In this document: one piece after another, positions 1 to 7,540 of the stretch
Position numbering within the stretch: the stretch's first letter is position 1
Layout: every line of letters starts with the position of its first letter
Assembly: GCA_963579135.1 (NCBI GenBank)
Contig: CAUZFB010000048.1
Span: 1 to 17,654, forward strand
Direction: 5' to 3'
From: CALGTL01 sp963579135
GTDB lineage: Bacteria > Chloroflexota > Dehalococcoidia > Lucifugimonadales > Australimonadaceae
Length of the DNA stretch: 17,654 nucleotides
The notes under the pieces: model-generated
Databases searched by the model: none
Told to the model about the DNA's origin: nothing
What the model saw: the letters and a program-made list of their open reading frames with translations, nothing else
Translations under genes and position numbers: made by a program

Positions 1-942
1 GCCGGGTTCGCCGGCAAGAAGGCCATGACCGCCACCTCCGGCCCCGGCTTCACGCTGATGCAGGAAGGCATCGGCCTGGGCTGGATGGCCGAGATTCCGA
101 TAGTTGTCGTCGATGTCCAGCGCGGTGGCCCCGCAACCGGCCTGCCCACGAAGACTGAGCAGTCCGACCTGCTCACCGCCATCTACCCCGCCCACGGCGA
201 CTCTCGCATGCCGGTGATTGCACCCGGCACAGTCGAGGAGTGCTTCTACGGCTCGGTCATGGCCTTCAACTGGGCTGAGCGCTACCAGGGCCCCGTGATG
301 CTGCTCACCGAGCACTCCCTTGCCGAGCGCGCCCAAAACATCCGCAAACCCGACCTAGCAAACGTGCCGGTCGAAGAGCGCATCCGTTACACCGGGAGCA
401 ACGGCTACCTCCGCTACGAGGCCCACGAAGTCTCCCCGTTCTCCTCGCCCGGCGGTCCCGGCTCCTACATAGCCAACGGCTCCGAGCACGATGTGTTCGG
501 CGACACCACTCACCTCGCCAAATACCACATCCACATGACAGAGCGCCGATTCGGCAAGCTCAAGCTCTTGGAAGACGGCGACTACGAAGCGGAGAACGTC
601 ACCGCCAGCATCGCGGTCATGCCCTGGGGCGGCTCCAAGGGATCTGTCCGCGAGGCCCTCGACCTGCTGCTCGCGGAAGGCGTCGACCTCGGCTGGTACT
701 ACACCATGTACGTCAGTCCCCTCCCGGCCAAGATGCTCCAAGAGTTAAAGAATAAAGATCTCGTCATCGTCCCGGAACTCAACTTCCAGGGCCAGATGGC
801 GCTGAACCTCCGATCCCAAGGGATCAAAGCAGAAGCCATCACGCAGTACACCGGTCTGCCTTTCGGCCCCAGCGACCTCGCCGGGCGCATCAAGCTGTTG
901 CTAGCTGGCATCGGCCAGCCCACTGGAGTGGTCAACGTATGA
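1..942 (+). CDS. korA: 2-oxoacid:ferredoxin oxidoreductase, alpha subunit (5' truncated)
   Basis: This is the C-terminal part of the alpha subunit of a 2-oxoacid:ferredoxin oxidoreductase (2-oxoglutarate/pyruvate class), which oxidatively decarboxylates a 2-oxoacid to acyl-CoA and reduces ferredoxin in the cytoplasm. The frame is open from base 1, so the gene begins outside the window; the first ATG, at 25, is internal. The signature TATSGPGFTLMQEG lies at the beginning, followed by VDVQRGGPATGLPTKTEQSDLL and the YQGPVMLLTEHSLAER segment, all typical of family alpha subunits. About 313 codons are visible; a fused gamma domain, common in this family, would lie upstream and cannot be seen. The stop overlaps the beta subunit start (ATGA), which indicates translational coupling. 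The substrate cannot be fixed from sequence, so 'kor' is a family-level name. Confidence 0.93.
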   Translation, partial: AGFAGKKAMTATSGPGFTLMQEGIGLGWMAEIPIVVVDVQRGGPATGLPTKTEQSDLLTAIYPAHGDSRMPVIAPGTVEECFYGSVMAFNWAERYQGPVMLLTEHSLAERAQNIRKPDLANVPVEERIRYTGSNGYLRYEAHEVSPFSSPGGPGSYIANGSEHDVFGDTTHLAKYHIHMTERRFGKLKLLEDGDYEAENVTASIAVMPWGGSKGSVREALDLLLAEGVDLGWYYTMYVSPLPAKMLQELKNKDLVIVPELNFQGQMALNLRSQGIKAEAITQYTGLPFGPSDLAGRIKLLLAGIGQPTGVVNV

Positions 943-1805
943 GCGAGAAGAACCCCGAATACGATTTCCTATGGTGCCCGGGATGCGGTGATTTCGGCGT
1001 CCGCAGAGCCCTCGAGTTCGCGATGGAAGACCTGAACATCAAGACCGAGCGGGCCATGACCAGCAACGTTGTCGTAGCCGGTATCGGATGCTCGGGCAAC
1101 ACCGTCCATCTCCTGGAAGGCGAGCAGCCCTACGGGTTCCACGGCATCCACGGGCGATCGCTCCCCGTCGCCATGGGGGTCAAGATGAGCAACCCCGAGC
1201 TCAACGTCGTCACCGTTGCTGGCGATGGTGACTTCCTGAGCATAGGCATGGAGCACATCGCCCCGCAAGCCGCGCGCAACCTCAACATCTGCGCCATCAT
1301 CATGGACAACGGCGTCTACGGCCTCACCAAGGGCCAGGCCTCACCCACGACCACCCACGACACGGTCACCAGCTCGACGCCGTTCGGCAAAGTCGAGGCT
1401 CCCGTCAACCCGCTGGAGCTCTACCTGACGCTCGGCGTCACGTACATCGCATCCGGCTACTCATCCAAGCCCAAGGATCTGGCAAACCTCATCCTCCGCG
1501 GCATGGAGCACCCGGGGTTCTCCATCGTGCACGTGGCCTCCCCCTGCACTACCTACAACGACACCTATACGCAGCTCAAGGGCAGCGCCAAGCTTGGCAT
1601 CTCTCCCACTGCATGGTCCATCCCAGCCGACCACAACCCCGCCGACCGCAGCGCGGCGCAGGCGGTCATCGCCGAAGGCGGAGTCCCCATTGGCGTCGTC
1701 TACCAAGACAACTCTCGCCCGTCCTTCGACGAGCAGTTCGTGTCCATCCGGGCCAACAACGTCCAGAAGGCCACCGACGCCCAGCTCGCTACCTTCGACC
1801 TCTAG
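939..1805 (+). CDS. korB: 2-oxoacid:ferredoxin oxidoreductase, beta subunit (TPP-binding)
   Basis: This 288-aa beta subunit binds thiamine pyrophosphate and an iron-sulfur cluster and forms the decarboxylating active site with the alpha subunit encoded immediately upstream. The WCPGCGDFG motif (about residues 12-20) and C51 in GIGCSGN, together with C203 in ASPCTTY, supply the four cysteines expected for the [4Fe-4S] cluster. The TPP/Mg motif GDGDF begins at residue 95 and its closing Asn is in IMDNGVYG near 124. The length is normal for the family. The start at 939 overlaps the korA stop by four bases (ATGA). A strong hairpin begins 20 bases after the stop, so korAB probably ends a transcription unit. 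The physiological 2-oxoacid is undetermined; KorB, ForB and PorB types look alike at this level. Confidence 0.95.
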   Translation: MSEKNPEYDFLWCPGCGDFGVRRALEFAMEDLNIKTERAMTSNVVVAGIGCSGNTVHLLEGEQPYGFHGIHGRSLPVAMGVKMSNPELNVVTVAGDGDFLSIGMEHIAPQAARNLNICAIIMDNGVYGLTKGQASPTTTHDTVTSSTPFGKVEAPVNPLELYLTLGVTYIASGYSSKPKDLANLILRGMEHPGFSIVHVASPCTTYNDTYTQLKGSAKLGISPTAWSIPADHNPADRSAAQAVIAEGGVPIGVVYQDNSRPSFDEQFVSIRANNVQKATDAQLATFDL

Positions 1806-1824
1806 CACCCGACCTCACAACTGC

Positions 1825-1866
1825 ATTAGAACCGGGCCAGGCTGGTCAGCCTGGCCCGGTTCTAAT
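1825..1866 (+). terminator. Strong intrinsic-type hairpin after korB
   Basis: A perfect inverted repeat has 20-nt arms (1825-1844 and 1847-1866) and a GC-rich core GGGCCAGGCTG; allowing a 4-nt loop gives a 19-bp stem. It lies 20 bases beyond the korB stop. No U-run follows, as is common for terminators in high-GC genomes, so termination is inferred from stem strength and position. Confidence 0.8.
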
Positions 1867-1870
1867 TAGC

Positions 1871-1945
1871 CTCATTCTGACGCGAGCGGGGAGGCTCCTC
1901 TTCCGTCATTCTGACACAAGGCGAAGCCCGCGAAGGATCTCTCAC
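1871..1945. repeat. Dispersed intergenic repeat (CATTCTGA...GAAGGATCTC type), two partial copies
   Basis: TCATTCTGAC occurs at 1872-1881 and again at 1906-1915, 34 bases apart. The second copy continues into a GGCGAAGCC mini-stem (1920-1928) and ends GCGAAGGATCTCTC. This resembles the short intergenic repeats of the form TCATTCTGAGCGNAGCGAAGNATCTC that are scattered through many high-GC and Chloroflexota genomes (from memory, not searched). A related copy lies at 8494-8530. The repeat ends just before the decayed methyltransferase tail, suggesting that rearrangement occurred here. Confidence 0.55.
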
Positions 1946-1978
1946 CGCCTTCCGTAATCCTTCCGTTCGTGAGCGATC

Positions 1979-2191
1979 ATGCGGAAGCTCGCGCGGCCTG
2001 GGACCTTGATCGTCGGCGACAACATCGTTCGAGACGGCGCTGTGCCTAACTCCACAAGCGACGATCCCAAAGTGCAGGGCGCCCGTGGGTTCATCCAGCT
2101 CCTCGCCTAGAACCCACGCCTCGACGCCACCGCCATCCAAACCGTCGGCGGCAAAGGCTACGACGACTTCGTGCTAGCTCTCGTCAACTGA
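1979..2191 (+). pseudogene. Decayed C-terminal fragment of a class I SAM-dependent O-methyltransferase
   Basis: Read in one frame from 1979, the sequence gives a recognisable tail of the O-methyltransferase family (COG4122, caffeoyl-CoA OMT-like). RPGTLIVGDNIVRDGAV is the conserved strand after motif II, with the Asp-Asn pair. DDPKVQGARGFIQLLA follows, then an in-frame TAG (2108-2110), and the frame resumes with NPRLDATAIQTVGGKGYDDF before ending at 2191. The N-terminal two-thirds with the SAM-binding glycine motif is absent; the upstream frame is closed by TGA at 1970-1972 and runs into repeat sequence. Both the truncation and the internal stop argue against function. The intact resemblance on either side of the stop makes coincidence unlikely. 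Confidence 0.72.
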
Positions 2192-2213
2192 ACACGCCAG
2201 CGCGCTAACACCC

Positions 2214-2219
2214 TATACT
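2214..2219 (+). promoter_or_regulatory. Candidate -10 element for the molybdenum hydroxylase gene
   Basis: TATACT lies about 36 bases upstream of the first possible start at 2255 and about 48 upstream of the preferred start at 2267. No good -35 box sits at 16-18 bp; TGAACA at 2189-2194 is 19 bp away and overlaps the end of the methyltransferase remnant. This is a weak prediction. Confidence 0.3.
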
Positions 2220-2254
2220 TCCGGCCACTACGCGGACGATACAACGGCGCCCTC

Positions 2255-4504
2255 ATGGAGAGAACGATGGTCCAGTACCAAGCGATCGGTCGGTTCACGT
2301 CCCGCACAGAGTCATACGGCAAGACCACCGGCTCGGCCGAGTACACCCCTGACGTTAACCTGCCCGGCATGCTGTGGGCCAAGGTTCTCCGCAGCCCGGT
2401 TCCCCACGCCATCATCACGTGTATCGACACCTCCAAGGCGATCGCTCTGCCCGGTGTACACGCCGTCGTCACCGGCGCCGATGTCGCAGGCGTTCGCTAC
2501 GGCCGCCGCTACCGCGACCTCAACGTTTTGTCCGATGGACGCATCCGGTTCATCGGCGACCGTATCGCGGCCGTCGCCGCCGAGACCAAGGAGATTGCAG
2601 AGGCTGCCGCCGAGCTTATCGTGGTGGAATACGACGAACTCCAGGGCGTCTTCGACCCCTTCGCTGCGGCCGAGGGCGACGCCCCGCTCATCCACCCGGA
2701 CGTCAACACCTACGAAGGCGTCCCTGAGATCCTCGATCCCGTATCCAACGTGTTCGTCGACGAGCTCCACGGGCGTGGAGACGTGCACGCGGGTTTCGCC
2801 AAGGCCGACAAGATCATCGAGAACACATTCACCGTCTCGCGCCAACACCAGGGCTACATGGAACCCCACTGCTGCGTCGCCTGGCTGGACAACAACGGCA
2901 TCCTCCAGGTTTGGGCGCCCAACAAGAACCCCCATGGAGTGAAGGGCGCCATCGCCATCGCCGTAGACATGGATCCCGACAAGGTGAAGCTCAACCCGAT
3001 CACTGTCGGCGGTGATTTCGGTGGCAAGGGTGCGACCCTCGAAGAACCCCTGACCTGTCTGCTGGCCATCAAGTCTGCTCGGCCCGTGAAGCACGTCTTC
3101 AGCTACTACGACGAGTTCACCGTCGCCGCGCCCCGCCACGCGGGCTCGCTGCGGTTCAAGACAGGCGTCATGAACGACGGCACTATCGTCGCTCACGAAC
3201 TGGATGCGGTGTTCGACGGCGGTGCCTACGGTGGAGTGCGGCCCGGCCCACAGCTCGGTGGCGCAGCCCACGGTGGCGGCTGCTACCGCATGGAGAACAC
3301 CAAGCTCCGCGTGCGGCGCGTCTACACCAACAACATCCCCGGTGGGCAAGCCCGCGCTCCCGGCGAGCCCCAGGGTTTCTTCGCAGGCGAATCCCACATT
3401 GACTCTGTCGCCCGCGCTATCGGCATGAACCCCGTCGCCTTCCGTATGCAAAATATGGTCAAGGACGGCGAACTGCTGGTCTCAGGCGCGGCGTACCGCG
3501 ACGTCCGCGCCAGCGAGACACTGCAAGCAGCTGTCGACGGCGCTGGCTACTGCACAGCCAAGCCAGCCAACGTGGGACGTGGCGTCGCCATGGGCTACCG
3601 TGCGCCAGGCACGGGTGAATCGTCCGTCACCGTGTTCCTCAAGCCCGGCGGCGAGGTGGTCATCGGAACCCCTGTATACGAACCAGGTACCGGCACCTAC
3701 ACCACCCTCCGTGTCGTCGTGGCCGAAACCCTCAACTACCCACCGGAAGACATCGAGATCCAGGTCATGGGCACCGACGTCACGGGGCCAGACTCCGGCA
3801 TCGGTGGCAGCCGCGGCACCCGCATAACCACCACATCCGGCCACATGGCCGCCACGGACGCCAAGGAGCAGCTGCTCACGCTCGCCGCTTCGCTCCTCGA
3901 ATGGCCCGCAGGCCACGTACTCCTCGATGGCAAGGAGCTGATCCGCGACGACACCGGCGAACGTCGGTTCTGGGGTGACATGCTCGACGAGGCTGGCCTA
4001 GAGATTCGCGCCGACGCCTACGCCGACGCCACCGCCCGCCCCGACGTGACGGGCTTCGCCGCGCAGGTCGCGGAGGTCAAGGTCGACCCCGAAACCGGCA
4101 GAGTGGAGCTGCTAAAATTCACGACCGCCCACGACATCGGGACCATCATTAACCCGATCGGCCACCAGGGTCAAATCAACGGTGGCGTCATGCAGGGCGT
4201 AGGCTACGCGCTGATGGAGGAGATATGCGTCGAGGGCGGCCAGGTAACGACCACCAACTTCGCCGACGTGAAATTCCCAACCACCGGTGATTTGCCTGAA
4301 CTCAAAACCGTCCTCCTAGAACCATCCGGTGGCGTAGGCCCCTACAATGTCAAAGGCATTGGTGAAAACCCCATCACACCCGTCGCCGCTGCCATCGCCA
4401 ACGCAGTCGCGGACGCCGTCGGCGTCCGCATCAAGGACCTACCCATCACCGCAGAGAAGGTCTTGGCCGCGCTCAAGGCCTCCGCGCTCGCATCCAAGGA
4501 CTAG
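2255..4504 (+). CDS. Xanthine dehydrogenase family, molybdopterin-binding (large) subunit
   Basis: This 749-residue large subunit of a xanthine oxidase-family molybdenum hydroxylase would hydroxylate an aldehyde, purine or other heterocycle using water. An a/b-hammerhead domain occupies about residues 20-130. The molybdopterin-cytosine-dinucleotide domains follow, with GGDFGGKG at 252-259, ARAPGEPQGFFAGES at 366-380 and GIGENP at 701-706, where E704 is the expected catalytic Glu. ATG at 2255 opens the frame, but ATG at 2267 is preceded by GGAGAG (2257-2262) and gives an N-terminus (MVQYQAIG) closer to relatives, so it is probably the true start. No [2Fe-2S] or FAD subunit gene is adjacent in this window, so electron-transfer partners must be encoded elsewhere or be unusual. 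The substrate is unknown. The TrmH-like gene follows after five bases. Confidence 0.93.
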   Translation: MERTMVQYQAIGRFTSRTESYGKTTGSAEYTPDVNLPGMLWAKVLRSPVPHAIITCIDTSKAIALPGVHAVVTGADVAGVRYGRRYRDLNVLSDGRIRFIGDRIAAVAAETKEIAEAAAELIVVEYDELQGVFDPFAAAEGDAPLIHPDVNTYEGVPEILDPVSNVFVDELHGRGDVHAGFAKADKIIENTFTVSRQHQGYMEPHCCVAWLDNNGILQVWAPNKNPHGVKGAIAIAVDMDPDKVKLNPITVGGDFGGKGATLEEPLTCLLAIKSARPVKHVFSYYDEFTVAAPRHAGSLRFKTGVMNDGTIVAHELDAVFDGGAYGGVRPGPQLGGAAHGGGCYRMENTKLRVRRVYTNNIPGGQARAPGEPQGFFAGESHIDSVARAIGMNPVAFRMQNMVKDGELLVSGAAYRDVRASETLQAAVDGAGYCTAKPANVGRGVAMGYRAPGTGESSVTVFLKPGGEVVIGTPVYEPGTGTYTTLRVVVAETLNYPPEDIEIQVMGTDVTGPDSGIGGSRGTRITTTSGHMAATDAKEQLLTLAASLLEWPAGHVLLDGKELIRDDTGERRFWGDMLDEAGLEIRADAYADATARPDVTGFAAQVAEVKVDPETGRVELLKFTTAHDIGTIINPIGHQGQINGGVMQGVGYALMEEICVEGGQVTTTNFADVKFPTTGDLPELKTVLLEPSGGVGPYNVKGIGENPITPVAAAIANAVADAVGVRIKDLPITAEKVLAALKASALASKD

Positions 4505-4509
4505 ATCAC

Positions 4510-5253
4510 ATGCAACCCATAACTCCAGACGACCTGGATCTCCTCAGGTCGTCTCTGACTAACGCCGACCTGGTTTTCCTTGACGGCTTCCACGCCGTCA
4601 AGCACGCTGCGCGCTTCGGCGCCGACATCGGCCTCGTGGCGTGCGCCAGCGAAGCCAAACTCCAAGAACTCGCCGACTCCCTCGCACCCGACGTCGCAGG
4701 CGAACTCACGAGCATGGCGAAATCCATCGACAAAAAAGACGTCAAGAAAATCGGCGAGATGCGCTCGCACTGGACCGGCGTCTGGGGCGTCGCGCGACGC
4801 CCGCGCTACACGGTAGAGGACATCCTCGCATCGCCTGACCCTGTCGTGCTGCTGGAGAACCCACAGAACAGCGGGAACATAGGCGCCTGCATTCGCGTCA
4901 CAGCCGCGGCCGGCGCGGGAGGCGTGTTGCTGACCGGCGACGCCAACCCGTGGGAGCCCGCTGTCATCCGAGGAGCAGCCGGACTCCAGTTCGCCATCCC
5001 CGTCGCCAATCTAGACACCATCGCTGGCCTTAAACGCCCCATCATCGCCGTCGACCCGGAAGGCGACGACATCACAACCGCCACCATACCGGCCCATCCA
5101 GTCCTCGCGTTTGGCACGGAACGTGAAGGCCTCAGCGATCCACTCAAACAGATGGCCGATATGCGTGTAAGACTTCCCATGAAAGCGGGCGTCAGCAGCG
5201 TCAACCTCGCCGTCGCCGTCGGTATCGTCCTCTACTCACAAGCGCTGCGCTAG
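4510..5253 (+). CDS. TrmH/SpoU-family RNA 2'-O-methyltransferase
   Basis: This 247-aa SPOUT-class enzyme is predicted to methylate a ribose 2'-OH in tRNA or rRNA using SAM. The three family motifs are present. Motif 1 is ENPQNSGNIGACIR (116-129), with the catalytic Arg. Motif 2 is LAFGTEREGL (199-208). Motif 3 is VSSVNLAVAVGIVLY (228-242), which forms the trefoil-knot SAM pocket. The N-terminal 100 residues resemble a divergent RNA-binding/substrate-recognition domain (FLDGFHAVKHAARFG). The gene starts five bases after the hydroxylase stop; AAGGA at 4496-4500 inside the upstream gene can serve as its ribosome-binding site, suggesting cotranscription. Which RNA position is modified cannot be decided from sequence. 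Confidence 0.9.
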   Translation: MQPITPDDLDLLRSSLTNADLVFLDGFHAVKHAARFGADIGLVACASEAKLQELADSLAPDVAGELTSMAKSIDKKDVKKIGEMRSHWTGVWGVARRPRYTVEDILASPDPVVLLENPQNSGNIGACIRVTAAAGAGGVLLTGDANPWEPAVIRGAAGLQFAIPVANLDTIAGLKRPIIAVDPEGDDITTATIPAHPVLAFGTEREGLSDPLKQMADMRVRLPMKAGVSSVNLAVAVGIVLYSQALR

Positions 5254-5395
5254 CTAGAGTCATGATTCCTCGATCTTTGTAGGGCTCGACCAGGATGGGC
5301 AAGCCCTCCTTGGCCACCTCCAGTCCCCCAAGCGTCCCTTCATGAAAGCTTCACGGCAGCAGCCTTCGGCGCGACTTATCATTCACGAGTAGCCC
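5254..5395. other. Intergenic between convergent genes
   Basis: This is the space between the stops of the RNA methyltransferase (plus) and the sulfite-oxidase-like gene (minus). A weak hairpin (AGGGCT at 5281-5286 with AGCCCT at 5302-5307, 15-nt loop) is the only terminator-like structure. On the minus strand, an open stretch from 5350 downward translates to a protein-like segment (GGLEVAKEGLPILVEPYKD) that I cannot assign; it may be a gene remnant. Confidence 0.4.
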
Positions 5396-6016
5396 CTACG
5401 CGTAGGAAAAACGCTCCTCGCGCCACGGGTCGCCACGCATGTGATAGCCGTTCGTTTCCCAGAAGCCGGGGCGGTTCTCGGCCATTAGCTCCATCCCTGT
5501 CACCCACTTGGCGCTCTTCCAGCCGTAGCGTGCAGGCACTACCAAGCGCACCGGATAGCCGTGGTTCGGCTCCAAAGGGCCGCCATCCATCCTGCGCGCG
5601 AATAGCACCTCAGGCGCGCGCAGTGCCTCCAGGTCCAAGTTCGTCGTGTATCCATCGGAGCTATGCACCATGACGTAACGCGCCTCCGGCTTCGGCGACG
5701 CCAGATCGAGGACAGTCGACACCGCCAGTCCTTCCCACGCCACGTTGAGCCGCGACCATTGCGTGACACAGTGGAAATCAACCACCTCCGACGTCCCCGC
5801 GAGCGCCAGGAAGGCGTCCCAGTCAAGCTCCACTTCACGCTCCACGAGTCCTGTAACTCGCAGCTTCCAATCGGCCGTCGACACCCGTGGCGCGGACCGC
5901 AGGTTCATCACGGGCATCTTGGGCGTGACGTACTGACCTGCGGGCACGCGCTCGCGCATCTCTTCTGGGATACCCCGGTACCCAAACATGCTGCTCATCC
6001 GCCTGAAAATCTCCAT
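5396..6016 (-). CDS. Sulfite oxidase-like molybdopterin-dependent oxidoreductase
   Basis: This 206-aa protein belongs to the sulfite oxidase/YedY superfamily (COG2041). The single molybdenum-ligating cysteine is C83 in DFHCVTQWSRLNVAWEG, the family hallmark. NHGYPVRLVVPARYGWKSAKWV (from about 151) forms the conserved pterin-contact and C-terminal block. The protein is compact, lacks the dimerisation domain of true sulfite oxidases, and shows no Tat or Sec signal peptide, so it is probably cytoplasmic; the substrate is unknown. GAGAGGA lies 5-11 bases before the ATG on the minus strand and supports the start. It is transcribed divergently from ccmA across a 74-base region. It is the second molybdoenzyme in the window, but nothing else links it to the orphan hydroxylase. 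Confidence 0.9.
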   Translation of the reverse strand: MEIFRRMSSMFGYRGIPEEMRERVPAGQYVTPKMPVMNLRSAPRVSTADWKLRVTGLVEREVELDWDAFLALAGTSEVVDFHCVTQWSRLNVAWEGLAVSTVLDLASPKPEARYVMVHSSDGYTTNLDLEALRAPEVLFARRMDGGPLEPNHGYPVRLVVPARYGWKSAKWVTGMELMAENRPGFWETNGYHMRGDPWREERFSYA

Positions 6017-6090
6017 GCCTGTCCTCTCTGGGAGCTCTTCGGCCCGGCTACGCTATCATTCCCGGGCGGGCTGTCACCAGCCCGACAGCC
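6017..6090. promoter_or_regulatory. Divergent control region between the sulfite oxidase-like gene and ccmA, with hairpin
   Basis: For the ccmA direction, TATCAT (6055-6060) is a plausible -10. Its expected transcription start near 6067 coincides with a perfect 7-bp hairpin (CGGGCTG 6067-6073, loop TCAC, CAGCCCG 6078-6084) that ends six bases before the ccmA ATG and leaves no Shine-Dalgarno sequence. In the opposite direction, GTGACA (complement of 6072-6077) with TAGCGT 16 bp away is a weak candidate. The hairpin may stabilise the message or limit ccmA translation; this is inferred from position only. Confidence 0.4.
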
Positions 6091-6867
6091 ATGACTACCA
6101 ACTCCACCCCAGCTGCGCCATCTCTCGCCATCGACGTCCAAGGCCTATCGAAGTCCTTCGGCCGCACGGCCGCACTGAGACAGGTCAACCTCCAACTCAC
6201 GTACGGCGAAAGCCTGGCGCTCTTCGGTCACAACGGCGCCGGCAAAAGCACGCTGATCCGTACTCTCACAACGTTGATCCGGCCTGACGACGGCACGGTG
6301 CGCATCGCCGGTTTCGACTGCAACTCCCAGGCCTCACAAATACGCTCGGTGATTGGCTACGTCGGCCACCAATCGCTGCTATACGACGACCTAACCCCAC
6401 GAGAAAACCTGCGGTTCTACGCCAGGATGTACGGACTACCTGATGCCCACGACCTCGTCGAGCACTCACTGGCCGAGGTCGGTGCGACATCCTACGCCGG
6501 TCGTCGGGTGCGTGTATTGTCCAACGGCATGCAGAAGCGCGTTGCCATCGCCAGAGCGCTGCTCCACCGGCCGCGAGTGCTCCTGCTCGACGAGCCGGAA
6601 ACCGGCCTCGACCAAGGTGGCCTTGAGCTCCTCGGCGCCGTCGTCACCGCCGTGAAACAGGGCGGCGCGTCCGTCGTAATGGCAACCCACGGGATCGAGT
6701 TCGGCCTCGCCCTCGCCGAGCAGGCCCTCGTGCTGTCGAACGGACGAGTTACGATGACCTGTGCGTCGCCCGAAACGAGCGTGAACGCAATCCAGCACGC
6801 CGTGCTCCGCAAACCAGAGGCGCAGCCCACGCTGGAGGGCCAGACCACGCCAAAGGCCTCCGAATGA
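6091..6867 (+). CDS. ccmA: Heme exporter ABC transporter, ATP-binding subunit CcmA
   Basis: CcmA is the ATPase of the CcmABCD complex that releases heme-loaded CcmE during cytochrome c maturation. The 258-aa protein has Walker A GHNGAGKS (46-53), a Q-loop at HQ (93-94), Walker B VLLLDEP (163-169), a D-loop GLDQ and switch His at 200 (MATHG). The ABC signature is LSNGMQKR (143-150), replacing the usual LSGGQ; this divergence is common in CcmA and heme/daunorubicin-type ATPases. It is slightly longer than typical CcmA owing to a Pro/Thr-rich C-terminal tail (after about residue 235). Identity as CcmA rather than another ABC ATPase rests on the immediately following ccmB and ccmC. It overlaps ccmB by four bases (ATGA). 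Confidence 0.92.
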   Translation: MTTNSTPAAPSLAIDVQGLSKSFGRTAALRQVNLQLTYGESLALFGHNGAGKSTLIRTLTTLIRPDDGTVRIAGFDCNSQASQIRSVIGYVGHQSLLYDDLTPRENLRFYARMYGLPDAHDLVEHSLAEVGATSYAGRRVRVLSNGMQKRVAIARALLHRPRVLLLDEPETGLDQGGLELLGAVVTAVKQGGASVVMATHGIEFGLALAEQALVLSNGRVTMTCASPETSVNAIQHAVLRKPEAQPTLEGQTTPKASE

Positions 6868-7538
6868 CGGGCTACTTGCGTTCCGCCATCGCCGTCTACG
6901 CGAAGGACATGCGCCTCGAAGCGCGCACCAAGGAGACGTTCAGCGCTGTCCTCGCCTTCGCCGTGATCGTCGCATTCGTATTCGGCTTCGCGTTCGACCC
7001 CAGCCCCAGCGTCGTAGCGCTGGTCGGCCCCGGCATCGTGTGGGTCGCCTACGTATTCACCGGGATACTCGGCATGAACCGCACCTTCGCAGTAGAGCGC
7101 GACCGGGGGACACTGGAGGGACTGCTCCTCGCACCCGTCGGACGCGAGGCGATCTACGCTGGCAAGCTCGCTAGTACCACAACGATCATGCTGTTGGTGG
7201 AAGTGCTCCTCTATCCCGTATTCCTGGTACTATTCGATCTCGACCTCTTCAACATCTGGTTCGCTTTGGTCACCATCGCAGCCACTGTGGGTTTCGCCGC
7301 AGTCGGCACGCTCTTCGCCGCGATTGCCGCGCACACCCGCGCCCGCGAAGTGCTGCTACCGTTGCTGTTTCTCCCCATCATTCTCCCTGTCATCATCGGT
7401 GCCGTCGCCAGCACATCGGCAGCGTTGGGAGGGGCAGGTTGGGACGGTGTCGGCAAGTGGCTGCAGTTCATCGTGGCCTTTGATCTGGTGTTCCTTGTGC
7501 TATCATCCTGGGCGTTCGATTTCGTCCTGGAGGAGTAG
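6864..7538 (+). CDS. ccmB: Heme exporter membrane protein CcmB
   Basis: This 224-aa integral membrane permease partners CcmA. Six hydrophobic spans are visible at about residues 27-45, 49-70, 104-124, 130-156, 163-188 and 199-218, matching the family. The cytoplasmic segment FAVERDRGTLEGLLLAPVG (75-93) between spans 2 and 3 is the conserved CcmB signature contacting the ATPase. Length is normal. The start codon overlaps the ccmA stop (ATGA), and ccmC starts two bases after its stop, so the three are almost certainly one transcript. The final codons carry GGAGGAG, which serves as the ccmC ribosome-binding site. Confidence 0.93.
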   Translation: MTGYLRSAIAVYAKDMRLEARTKETFSAVLAFAVIVAFVFGFAFDPSPSVVALVGPGIVWVAYVFTGILGMNRTFAVERDRGTLEGLLLAPVGREAIYAGKLASTTTIMLLVEVLLYPVFLVLFDLDLFNIWFALVTIAATVGFAAVGTLFAAIAAHTRAREVLLPLLFLPIILPVIIGAVASTSAALGGAGWDGVGKWLQFIVAFDLVFLVLSSWAFDFVLEE

Positions 7539-7540
7539 CG

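Noticed and set aside
1862..2140. 92-residue minus-strand open frame in the intergenic region after korB
   Set aside because: It is antisense to the methyltransferase remnant and repeat sequence, with no recognisable domain.
2312..3451. 379-codon open frame on the minus strand opposite the molybdenum hydroxylase
   Set aside because: High-GC shadow frame: it lies wholly inside a confident gene, shows no recognisable domain, and its composition follows the opposite strand's codon pattern.
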